28,087 bases of DNA, from NCBI RefSeq assembly GCF_900549175.1, contig NZ_URNN01000026.1, positions 1 to 28,087 of the forward strand, in the 5' to 3' direction. Of the stretch, positions 1 through 7,852 are shown in pieces. This DNA comes from an uncultured Prevotella sp. Lineage in GTDB: Bacteria; Bacteroidota; Bacteroidia; Bacteroidales; Bacteroidaceae. Position 1 is the stretch's first letter, and each line of letters begins with the position of its first letter. The notes below the pieces were generated by a model, which was given only the letters and a program-made list of their open reading frames with translations, was not told the DNA's origin and ran no database searches. The position numbers were made by a program, and so were the translations under genes.

Positions 1-1
1 A

Positions 2-592
2 AAGCCGTACTCGGTGGTGCTCTTCGATGAGATCGAGAAGGCGCATCCCGACGTGTTCAACATCCTGCTTCAGGTGCTTGACGACGGACGTCTGACAGAC
101 AACAAGGGGCGCACGGTGAACTTCAAGAACACCATCATCATCATGACGTCAAACCTCGGCAGCAGTCTCATACGCGAAGAGATAGAGAAAAACGGCGGGA
201 CGCTGGACACGGAAAGGCAGCTCAACCTGCAAAACGAGCTCTTCAACCTGCTCAAGCAGACCATCCGTCCGGAGTTTCTCAACCGCATCGACGAGACAAT
301 AATGTTCCTGCCGCTGAACAAGAAGGAGATTGCCGATGTCGTACGCCTGCAGATGAACGCCGTCAAGGCGATGCTCGCACCGCAGGGCTTCACCCTCGAG
401 GTGACGGAACGGGCCATCGACGCTCTTGCCGACGCCGGTTACGACCCGGAATTCGGTGCGCGCCCCGTCAAGCGGGCCATACAGCACGAGGTGCTCAACA
501 AACTGTCAAAGCGTATTCTTGCAGGCGATGTGCAGCGCGACAAGCCTGTCATAATAGATGCCGAAGACGGGGAACTTTCTTTTAAGAATTAA
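2..592 (+). CDS. clpB: ClpB disaggregase, C-terminal fragment
   Basis: This is the end of an ATP-dependent protein disaggregase of the Hsp100/ClpB family, which rescues aggregated proteins in the cytoplasm together with DnaK. The open frame enters from the left edge at base 2 (KPYSVVLFDEIEKAHPDVFN), so the GTG at base 14 is not the real start. Visible parts of the second AAA+ module are the Walker B stretch VVLFDE, the sensor-1 segment IIIMTSNLGS, the arginine-finger segment RPEFLNRIDE and the sensor-2 motif GARPVKR, followed by the small C-terminal D2 domain. About 196 residues are present of a protein that is usually about 860 long. ClpC or ClpA share these motifs, but the wording and short tail fit ClpB best. 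It is unrelated to the polysaccharide genes and converges on the esterase gene across a repeat-rich spacer. Confidence 0.93.
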   Translation, partial: KPYSVVLFDEIEKAHPDVFNILLQVLDDGRLTDNKGRTVNFKNTIIIMTSNLGSSLIREEIEKNGGTLDTERQLNLQNELFNLLKQTIRPEFLNRIDETIMFLPLNKKEIADVVRLQMNAVKAMLAPQGFTLEVTERAIDALADAGYDPEFGARPVKRAIQHEVLNKLSKRILAGDVQRDKPVIIDAEDGELSFKN

Positions 593-911
593 GAGTTTTG
601 AATTATGAATTACGAGTTTTGAATTACGAATTACGAGTTGTCGGCTAAAGCCGATTACGAATTGATAAATTAAGAATTGGGATACAAGTTGGCTTGTATC
701 CCAATTTCATATTTAAGGGCTCATTATCAAAACGAGAATAATTCGTAATTACAATATCACAATTCGTAATTCATAATTCGTAATCGGCTTCAGCCGACAA
801 CTCGTAATTTGTAATTCAAAACTCGTAATTCAAAACTCGTAATTCATAATTCATAATCGGCTTTAGCCGACAACTCGTAATTCAAAATTCAAAACTCGTA
901 ATTCATAATTT
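593..911. repeat. AT-rich intergenic repeat with nested inverted repeats
   Basis: The space between clpB and the esterase gene is filled with variants of GAATTACGAATTATGAATT. The 14-bp palindrome TCGGCTNNAGCCGA occurs three times, at 641-654, 784-797 and 857-870. The 43-bp segment 621-663 is repeated inverted at 775-817 with two mismatches, and that copy recurs as a partial direct repeat from 848, 73 bp further on. Similar simple-looking intergenic repeats are common in Bacteroidetes genomes. The repeat ends inside the esterase coding region (889-911). Confidence 0.85.
675..706. terminator. Perfect 14-bp hairpin, likely bidirectional terminator
   Basis: AATTGGGATACAAG (675-688) and its exact reverse complement (693-706) are separated by the 4-base loop TTGG. 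It sits between two convergent genes and inside the larger inverted repeat. The stem has T-rich ends on both strands, as expected of a shared terminator, although the T-runs are short. Confidence 0.6.
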
Positions 912-2307
912 TCTCCGCCACCGCCTCGGCTATCTTCTTCGCGCCCTTAGCAGTGGGATGGATGCCGTCACGCTGCATTTGGTCGCTCTTTACATCCACA
1001 ACCGGACGCAGGTCGATGACTTCCAGTTTGTTCTTCTTGGCCACCTTGCCAATGGCAGGAATGACACCGTTTACAATAGTGGAGTCATTAATCATGTTCT
1101 TTACAGTGAGGTCGCCCTTGGTGTCGGCCGCAACGGGGTTGCACAGATATATTACGGGCTTCGACGGCAGCGCCTTCAGCTCGTCAATCATCTGCTGCAG
1201 GTCGGCACGGAAAGTCTTGTCGTTGCCGGGCCAGTTGCCGGGCTTGCTGTCGTTGGTGCCAAGCTTGACCACCACGATATCGGGACAGAAAGCCTTGGCG
1301 TCGGCCCATGCCCGCTCCTTCATGTAGGGGCGGTCGCTGCTGTTGAGCACCGCGCGGCCGCTCACACCGAAGTTCCTCACACAATAGTCGCGACCCAACA
1401 GGCGCTGCAACTGTGCGGGATAGCCCTCGGCATCCACCATGTCAATGCCGTACCCGTCGGTGATGCTGTTGCCTATGCAGGCCACACGCCGCGCTCCTGC
1501 CTTGGGCAGCTGGAGATTGTCGAGCCATGTCTTCAGTTCGGTTGTCATCAAGTCGTGGTAGGCATAGGAAGAGCGGAATCCGAAACCATGGCCGCCCGAG
1601 GGATAGATGTGCAGCGCGGCGGGTATGCCGGCCTTGCGGAGAGCCGTGTAGTAAGGCAGGCCGTTGGTCATCGGTGGCACGGCACGGTCGTCACCGGCCA
1701 TGAAGATGATGGCGGGAGGCGTCTGGTGCTTGTGCACCTGCTTGTCATTTGAGAACTCGCGCACAAGCTTCTCGTCACTGCGCTGGTCGCCGAGAAAACC
1801 CACTACTGAGCCTTTGTGCGTGACGTGTTCATCCATCGAGATAACAGGATAAAAGAGTATCTGGAAGTCGGGGCGTGCCTCCTGCGGTGCATGCGTGGCC
1901 GTGGTAGATGCCAGATGGCCGCCCGCCGAGAAGCCCATGATGCCCACATCGTACGGACTGACGCGCCATGCTTCGGCACTGTCCCTCACTGTGCGTATGG
2001 CGTTCTGCGCGTCGCTCATGGGGATGGAGCGGTCGCCTTTGGGCATACGGTATGTAAGCACGCAGTAGGCGATACCCTGCTTGTTGAAATACTCCACCCA
2101 GTCGGTACCCTCGTTCTGCATCGAGAGATGCGAATAACCGCCGCCGGGGCACCCCACGATGGCACGTCCCGTCGGGTTCTCGGGCAGAAAGACCTGCATG
2201 TTGGCCTTGCCGTCGGCTGTCAGATTGACAGTAAACTTGCGCGCTGTCTGTGCCTGTCCCACCATACAGGACAGGACAAGGGTCAGTATGGAAAATGTTT
2301 TCTTCAT
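889..2307 (-). CDS. Secreted two-domain esterase (alpha/beta hydrolase + SGNH hydrolase)
   Basis: The product is a 472-residue exported carbohydrate esterase, probably removing acetyl groups from plant polysaccharide. The start is placed at MKKTFSILTLVLSC; the frame extends 12 codons upstream but those do not look like a signal peptide. Cleavage is likely near QAQ-TARK. Residues ~30-265 form an alpha/beta hydrolase with oxyanion motif CPGGGYSH (~53), nucleophile motif GFSAGG (Ser127), acid AGDD (~206) and His240 in SGGHGFG. Residues ~272-465 form an SGNH/GDSL hydrolase with GNSITDGYG (Ser281), GTND (351-353) and DGIHPT (Asp447, His450). Both catalytic sets look intact. The final residues IMNYEF are encoded by the intergenic repeat. 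The gene lies 203 bp beyond the second SusD gene with a hairpin between, so it may have its own promoter, though I see no good -7 box. Xylan or rhamnogalacturonan acetyl esterase are the leading options; the substrate is not determined. Confidence 0.85.
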   Translation of the reverse strand: MKKTFSILTLVLSCMVGQAQTARKFTVNLTADGKANMQVFLPENPTGRAIVGCPGGGYSHLSMQNEGTDWVEYFNKQGIAYCVLTYRMPKGDRSIPMSDAQNAIRTVRDSAEAWRVSPYDVGIMGFSAGGHLASTTATHAPQEARPDFQILFYPVISMDEHVTHKGSVVGFLGDQRSDEKLVREFSNDKQVHKHQTPPAIIFMAGDDRAVPPMTNGLPYYTALRKAGIPAALHIYPSGGHGFGFRSSYAYHDLMTTELKTWLDNLQLPKAGARRVACIGNSITDGYGIDMVDAEGYPAQLQRLLGRDYCVRNFGVSGRAVLNSSDRPYMKERAWADAKAFCPDIVVVKLGTNDSKPGNWPGNDKTFRADLQQMIDELKALPSKPVIYLCNPVAADTKGDLTVKNMINDSTIVNGVIPAIGKVAKKNKLEVIDLRPVVDVKSDQMQRDGIHPTAKGAKKIAEAVAEKIMNYEF

Positions 2308-2374
2308 ATCAATAATTGTATATATGTTTGTTTTTACAGTCAACGTTGTATTCTGATTCTTAATTCATAGCCAA

Positions 2375-2423
2375 TAACAAATAAAAGAATCACGCATCGG
2401 AGATTATCACCGACACGTGATTC
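2375..2423 (-). terminator. Terminator after the second SusD gene
   Basis: GAATCACG (2387-2394) pairs with CGTGATTC (2416-2423), and an inner TCGG/CCGA stem (2397-2400 with 2410-2413) closes a 9-base loop. On the minus strand the hairpin is followed by TTCTTTTATTTG, a T-rich tail. It lies about 90 bases past the SusD stop codon and probably ends the long operon. The rest of the 203-bp spacer up to the esterase start shows nothing else convincing. Confidence 0.6.
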
Positions 2424-2510
2424 GTTTCATTTAATGTAAAAGTCTGAGCCCGAAAGAACATGGGAATAAATCACATCTACTGCATTTTCCCGGGCTGTCA
2501 GCAGACATTA

Positions 2511-4547
2511 TCAATTAAAAGGCAAATACCATGACGATGAATCGACAAGACTCTTTGACACATTGGGATTGTTGTCACGAATCTTCTTGTCAAGCCACAG
2601 GCCTCCGAAGTTGGCGCCATACACCCCTGCATCATTCTTATGACGGGCAAGACGCATGAGATCGGCGAAACGGCAACCCATGAACGGGAGTTCCATGGCG
2701 TACTCGTCGCACAGCAAATCTTCAATAGCATTGATTGCGTCATCCTTTGACACGAGCGTCAGCTCCACGCTAAGCTCCTTGGCAACGACAACTTCTTCCT
2801 CATCCACAATGTCCTTTATCTCAGTTACGTTTTCTTTGTCGATGCTGAAAGCCACCAGCGACTTGTCTTCCGGAACAGCCTTGTAAACAGCGGATGTCAC
2901 TGAAGAAGAAGTAAAGTCGGTAATGTCCGGACTGACACGCACCGTAGTAGTCATGGTGGTGGGAACAACGTTGATGTTCATCTTTTCATTAAGTTCCTCT
3001 ATCTTTGCCATTATGACGCTTTCCGTATTTCCGGTGGAAATTTCATAAGCGGCCATCTGATACGGAGAAAACTCTCCACCGACGCCGGCCTGACCGCAAC
3101 CATAACCATGTATACCCATATTGTCCTTGAACAGCTCTTCATTGTCGGAAGAGAAGAATGAACCCGAAAGCAAGTCTGCTGTTGCCTCGCTGATATAGCT
3201 GTTGGCTGGTGTGGTGCTCTTCAGTCCGTCTTTCAGCACGGCAAAGGCAGCGTCAGGATAACCCGCACGGTTGAGTGCCTCAGCTAAGTGAAGCCAGATG
3301 GTGGAAACTCTGAACAGGACAACGTTAGCCTCTTTGTAACCGTTGATGTACACCTTGTCAAGCTTATTGCGTACACCGCGTGTCAGTGTGCTCGGTCTTC
3401 TCGTATCGCCACCGGCAAACGATTTGAAGGTGCGTCCCAGATTGTCATCTGACGACTTATAGTAATAAGCACAGTTGTCGGCTAATGAATGATAGCTGTC
3501 AGAAGCAACAATCTGGATGTCGGAAACATAGGTACTGTCGGTTGAATAATAATCATATCCGAATATCTTCGGCAACTCCGATGTGGTACCGGTCAGACGG
3601 TTAGCCGCCATCGGGATATAGCTTACTATTGCATTGTTGTCATAAAGCCCCCATACAGAGCCGCTGGCAACAAGAGAAAAGTCCTGAGGCAGTGTAATAT
3701 CATCATTCCAAAATGAAAAGCTGTATACTTCCTTGTTGCTGTTGGGGTCTTTGACCATTCCGGCAAAATAAGAATCGACTTCTATACCATTTGATACAAT
3801 ATACTTGTAATAATGCTCCACCGCCTTCAGGCACGACGCCTTGTCGCCAAGCTCAAGATACAGTTCGCCGAGCATCACATCCACAGGAATGAAACACTTG
3901 GTGGATACGGCATTCTTGGTGGCTCCCTTGTTTGTTCGTCCGCAGTTGATAGTACCATAATTGGGCACAGGTGTTCCAGTGTATGGCTCAAGATCGGCAA
4001 TGAGATTCCTTACAACGTCATCATGCTGCAAAACGGGAGACGCATCGTTCTCAATATCACTTATCTTTGTAAGCGGATGTGTGAAATACTTGACCGCCCC
4101 AAACGTGCGCACCGCCTGCAGATAAGCCCAGGCACGGAACGTAAGCATGGCGGCATATTCGCCTGTGACAACATTTGTGGCACCATCCTTCAACGTTGTG
4201 TCGCGGTGGGCGGCATAATAGTTGACGTTGTTTATCACCTTATAATAAAGGTAGGCACTGTCGTATTTGTTGGTCGATGCAGCCGAGAAGTCGGCCAGCT
4301 CACGCAGATTCTTGTCGGATGCCATCGTTGTAGTAACCATGTCACCACGCATCTCATTCTGCAGTACGTAAGCGTCGGCCAGCTGCTGCATGGCGTTCAT
4401 TACACCGAATGTGTAGAATACGGAGTCGGTCTTGCTCGTGATGTCCTGATCGGAAAGCTGTCCGGAACTCTCCACATCAAGCATATCACTGCACGATGAC
4501 GCTCCAAGCGTCATCAGTGCCGTGAATATATATATAATCTTCTTCAT
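2511..4547 (-). CDS. SusD/RagB-family lipoprotein (second pair)
   Basis: This surface lipoprotein of 678 residues would act as the substrate-binding lid of the SusC-type transporter encoded 14 bases upstream (4562-7852). The N-terminus MKKIIYIFTALMTLGASSC is a lipoprotein signal with the lipidated cysteine at 19, followed by SDMLDVESSGQLSDQDI, the usual SusD opening. Helical TPR-like stretches follow (MLTFRAWAYLQAVRTFG; IWLHLAEALNRAG). The C-terminal family signature is LLCDEYAMELPFMGCRFADLMRLARHKND from about residue 610, and the protein ends WYLPFN, typical of the family. It is longer than most SusDs (about 500-600), with extra sequence at ~500-600 between the last repeats. The ligand cannot be read from the sequence. 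It is the last gene of the predicted operon. Confidence 0.9.
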   Translation of the reverse strand: MKKIIYIFTALMTLGASSCSDMLDVESSGQLSDQDITSKTDSVFYTFGVMNAMQQLADAYVLQNEMRGDMVTTTMASDKNLRELADFSAASTNKYDSAYLYYKVINNVNYYAAHRDTTLKDGATNVVTGEYAAMLTFRAWAYLQAVRTFGAVKYFTHPLTKISDIENDASPVLQHDDVVRNLIADLEPYTGTPVPNYGTINCGRTNKGATKNAVSTKCFIPVDVMLGELYLELGDKASCLKAVEHYYKYIVSNGIEVDSYFAGMVKDPNSNKEVYSFSFWNDDITLPQDFSLVASGSVWGLYDNNAIVSYIPMAANRLTGTTSELPKIFGYDYYSTDSTYVSDIQIVASDSYHSLADNCAYYYKSSDDNLGRTFKSFAGGDTRRPSTLTRGVRNKLDKVYINGYKEANVVLFRVSTIWLHLAEALNRAGYPDAAFAVLKDGLKSTTPANSYISEATADLLSGSFFSSDNEELFKDNMGIHGYGCGQAGVGGEFSPYQMAAYEISTGNTESVIMAKIEELNEKMNINVVPTTMTTTVRVSPDITDFTSSSVTSAVYKAVPEDKSLVAFSIDKENVTEIKDIVDEEEVVVAKELSVELTLVSKDDAINAIEDLLCDEYAMELPFMGCRFADLMRLARHKNDAGVYGANFGGLWLDKKIRDNNPNVSKSLVDSSSWYLPFN

Positions 4548-4561
4548 AATCTGAAATAAGT

Positions 4562-7500
4562 TTAGAGGTTAATCTTTAATCCGAGAGTAAATGCGCGTCC
4601 CTGTGCCACGTTGCCGCAGTCAATACCCTGATACATCACGCTGTTGGCAATGCTGAATTCAGGATCGCTGCCGAGATACTTTGTGAGCGTGAACAGGTTG
4701 ACAGCTTCGGCTGTGACAGTAAGTCCCTGCAGCCAGCTTGAGTTTACCGGCACACGGTATGACAGTGCGAGTGTCTTCAGGCGCAGGTAGCTGCCGTCCT
4801 CTATCCAGCGGTCGCTCATACGGTTGTTGCCCATGGGGTCGCCATACACCAGTTTCGGCATATCCGTAATCTGGCCTTCATAACGCCAATGCGATGTCAT
4901 GGCAACCTGCTGGTTGTAGAAATTGCTGCCGGAGTTGAGAATCATGCGCTGGTAATTGAACACATCGTTTCCGAGACTGTAGTTGAAGTTCAGGCTCAAC
5001 GTGAAATTCTTCCAGTTGACATTTGCAAAGATGTTACCGTAGATGTCTGGGTTGGGGTCGCCGATGATAAACCGGTCCTCTTCGTCTATCATACCATCGT
5101 TATTCTTGTCTACAAAGTGCATGTCGCCGGCCTTGAACTCCTGCTTGGCACCCGTATTGTCTTCAAAATAAAGATAGTTGCCGTCTTTGCCGGCAGCCTT
5201 GGCTGCATTGTCATCTTTCAGAACGCCCAGTGTCTTGTAGCCGTAGAACATGGCAACGGGATTGCCCACCGAGGTTATCAAATTGTCGGTTCCGTAAACG
5301 GATGTGGTATAATCGCCGTCAGGCAGTGATGTCACCTTGTTCTTGTAATGACCTACACTCGCACCGATTTCCACATTCCAGTTTTTCAGCACCACAGGCT
5401 TGAACGAGAGCGAAGCCTCGAAACCGTTGTTCTCAAGTTCTCCGCCATTTGTCCAATATCTGTTAAGACCGGAAACGGGTGACTCGAACGTCTTCATCGC
5501 AAGCAGGTCGGTAGTCTTGCTGTAGAAATAGTCGAAAGCCACGCTCAAGCGGTTGTGCAACAAGTTGGCCTGGAATCCGGCATTGAACTTATGCGAGGTT
5601 TCCCACTTGATCTTGTCATTACCGATGTTGGTAAGCTGTATACCGATAGCGTCGTAGTTGTACTTCACGGTGGTGTAGAGAGTACGGGCGGCATAGTTGC
5701 TGATGTTGTCGTTTCCGCTCATGTCGTAACCTACATTGACACGCAGGAAGTCAATACCCGCGTTCTTCGGGAACCACTTCTCGTTGGTGGCCACCCATCC
5801 CAGTTGCACGCTCGGGAAGAGAGCCCACTTCACGCCGAAAAGACTCATGCCGTCACAGTTCTTTCCAAAACGGCTGTTAGCCTCGCCAAGAAGTGACACC
5901 GTGGCAAAATAACGGTTTTTGTAGTTATAGTCTATATTGCCGTACCACTGCATCTGCTTCCATGTGGCATTCAGACCGTCAATGGTGAAATAGTGGCTGT
6001 CGCTGACATTGTGCGTAGGATTCTTGTTGTCCTGCTTCTGTCGGTATTGGGTTGTGGGATTGTCGCTGTCATAAGAGAAATAGTTGTAACGGAATCCGGC
6101 AAACGCTGTGAGGTTGTGAGCACCGAAAGCATGAGAATACTCAAGCACAGTGTTGCTGAAAACATTTGTCTCCTTCGAGAAGAATGAAGAATATCCGTTA
6201 TACACCATACCCAGTCCGGAGAGCTGGAAGCTCGGAACCACACCCGACGGGCGGGTGTAACGCTGCGAATTACGGTTAAGGGCGTAATTGAACAACGTGG
6301 TAAGCTTCAAGTCTTTGCTGATGGCAAGTGTCGGGGCGAACTGCACAGTGAAATATGTGTTCTCCAAATAGTTCTTATGCTCGCCCTCACCTTCGGACAA
6401 GATACCCAGGGGATTGGCAAGAGAGAATCCCTGTCCAAGCGGCTCCAGCATTACGTCGGCCTCACTCAACAACGATGTAAATCCACCAATATAATCGTTA
6501 TACTGGTAAGGTGACAGCAACGGAGACTTTATCAAACCGAGAAAAGTGGGTGATGTCGGTGTGCCCGCTGTAATGTCTGATGAGATACCGTCGTCAAACA
6601 GATGGCTTGTAGAACGTGAAATGGCCACGTTGAACTTTGTGCTCAGGTTCTTCCAAATGTTGATGTCCGTATTGAAACGCACATTCATGCGGCTCCAGTC
6701 GGTGCCTTCGGCAGTGCTGTTGGCATCGGCATAGCCCAACGACAGATTATACATACCTACATTGTCGCCACCCTGAACATTGATGCTGTAGTTTTGGGTA
6801 AGGGCGTTGCGGTACACCTCGTCGGCCCAATCGGTGTCGTTATGGTAGTCATGATAATAATAGTTCTGCGACGGGGGTGCATCGTTCAGGAAATTGAACG
6901 ACATGTTGTCCGTGCCCTCAATGGTACCGAGCATCTCGGCAGCATAAGTACGGTACTGCGAGGCGTTCATCATCTTGGGCAAACGCGGCACAAGACTCAA
7001 CGACATCGAAAGATTGGCGTCAATGCGTGTTGCCATGCTGCGCCCGCGCTTGGTTTCTATCAGTATGACACCGTTGGCACCACGCGAACCATAAAGGGCC
7101 GTGGCATTCTTCAGAACCGTAACCTTGTCAATGTCGGCGGCTGCCACCATCGACAACAGGTTGTTCATGTGTCCGCTGTGCAGATTGACTCCCTCACGCT
7201 GCAAGTCAAGCTCAACACCGTCCACGATGATGAGCGGCTGGGCATTGGCGTTCAATGAGTTCAATCCGCGTATGAACATCGAATTACCCATTGCCGGAGA
7301 ACCGGAGCGCTGTATGGAACGTACGTCGGCCCCGAGACGGTTGGCTATCTCGTTGTCGATGGACAGCTCCGACGATTTTTCGGATGTCATCGACTTTGAA
7401 GCCGTTATGCCAATAGTATTGTCATACATGTGTCCGAACTTGTCGCTGAGCATATATACCGTCAGCTCGTCCGAGCCTCCGCCCAATGCCACCTGCTGTG

Positions 7501-7852
7501 ACAGATATTCCGGAGAATGTACATAAAGCGATGTGGCAAACACCGGCACCTTGACTGTGAACGAGCCGTCATCGTCAGACATGGCGGTATAATTGCTGTT
7601 GCCAAGCATCTGAATCTGAATACCACCGAGCGGTGCCTTCGTGGCCTCATCCAATATCTTTCCCTTTATGGTCATGAGCTGATATTTCTCAGATTTCACG
7701 ACACGCTTCTGCTCAGACTTTACCTTTCCATTTGCCTCGTCCGTGTAATCATCCTGCGCAAAAGCCGGCAAGGCGGCTCCTACCATCATAACACAGATGG
7801 CATTCTTTAAAAACGATTTCCGCATGTTAAATATAGTGTTCTCCATAATCAT
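4562..7852 (-). CDS. SusC/RagA-family TonB-dependent transporter (second pair)
   Basis: This is an outer-membrane TonB-dependent importer of 1096 residues for oligosaccharide, partner of the SusD encoded next. It has a signal peptide (residues ~10-32, ending ALPAFA), a lysine-rich linker (~40-58), a carboxypeptidase-regulatory-like domain (~61-136), a plug with SusC signatures FIRGLNSLNANAQPLIIVDGVE (~193) and LYGSRGANGVILIETKRG (~253), then the beta-barrel. Near the C-terminus is the conserved acidic loop VDKNNDGMIDEEDRFIIGDPNPD, and it ends FTLGLKINL. No STN domain is visible, so no anti-sigma signalling role is apparent. The first ATG overlaps the stop of the upstream FAS1 gene (ATGA), which favours translational coupling; a second ATG lies two codons later. 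Between the CarboxypepD-like domain and the plug it lacks a clear typical TonB-box segment such as EVVVTG. Confidence 0.93.
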   Translation of the reverse strand: MIMENTIFNMRKSFLKNAICVMMVGAALPAFAQDDYTDEANGKVKSEQKRVVKSEKYQLMTIKGKILDEATKAPLGGIQIQMLGNSNYTAMSDDDGSFTVKVPVFATSLYVHSPEYLSQQVALGGGSDELTVYMLSDKFGHMYDNTIGITASKSMTSEKSSELSIDNEIANRLGADVRSIQRSGSPAMGNSMFIRGLNSLNANAQPLIIVDGVELDLQREGVNLHSGHMNNLLSMVAAADIDKVTVLKNATALYGSRGANGVILIETKRGRSMATRIDANLSMSLSLVPRLPKMMNASQYRTYAAEMLGTIEGTDNMSFNFLNDAPPSQNYYYHDYHNDTDWADEVYRNALTQNYSINVQGGDNVGMYNLSLGYADANSTAEGTDWSRMNVRFNTDINIWKNLSTKFNVAISRSTSHLFDDGISSDITAGTPTSPTFLGLIKSPLLSPYQYNDYIGGFTSLLSEADVMLEPLGQGFSLANPLGILSEGEGEHKNYLENTYFTVQFAPTLAISKDLKLTTLFNYALNRNSQRYTRPSGVVPSFQLSGLGMVYNGYSSFFSKETNVFSNTVLEYSHAFGAHNLTAFAGFRYNYFSYDSDNPTTQYRQKQDNKNPTHNVSDSHYFTIDGLNATWKQMQWYGNIDYNYKNRYFATVSLLGEANSRFGKNCDGMSLFGVKWALFPSVQLGWVATNEKWFPKNAGIDFLRVNVGYDMSGNDNISNYAARTLYTTVKYNYDAIGIQLTNIGNDKIKWETSHKFNAGFQANLLHNRLSVAFDYFYSKTTDLLAMKTFESPVSGLNRYWTNGGELENNGFEASLSFKPVVLKNWNVEIGASVGHYKNKVTSLPDGDYTTSVYGTDNLITSVGNPVAMFYGYKTLGVLKDDNAAKAAGKDGNYLYFEDNTGAKQEFKAGDMHFVDKNNDGMIDEEDRFIIGDPNPDIYGNIFANVNWKNFTLSLNFNYSLGNDVFNYQRMILNSGSNFYNQQVAMTSHWRYEGQITDMPKLVYGDPMGNNRMSDRWIEDGSYLRLKTLALSYRVPVNSSWLQGLTVTAEAVNLFTLTKYLGSDPEFSIANSVMYQGIDCGNVAQGRAFTLGLKINL

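Noticed and set aside
593..888. A tRNA or small RNA gene in the clpB-esterase spacer
   Set aside because: The hairpins are explained by the simple AT-rich repeat and a terminator; no cloverleaf or promoter is seen.
958..1752. Open frame of 264 codons on the plus strand opposite the esterase gene
   Set aside because: The minus-strand product keeps two complete catalytic sets; the opposite frame has no family features.
2308..2343. Twelve extra codons upstream of the esterase start
   Set aside because: The longer N-terminus (MTVKTNIYTIID) spoils the signal peptide that begins at MKKTFSIL.
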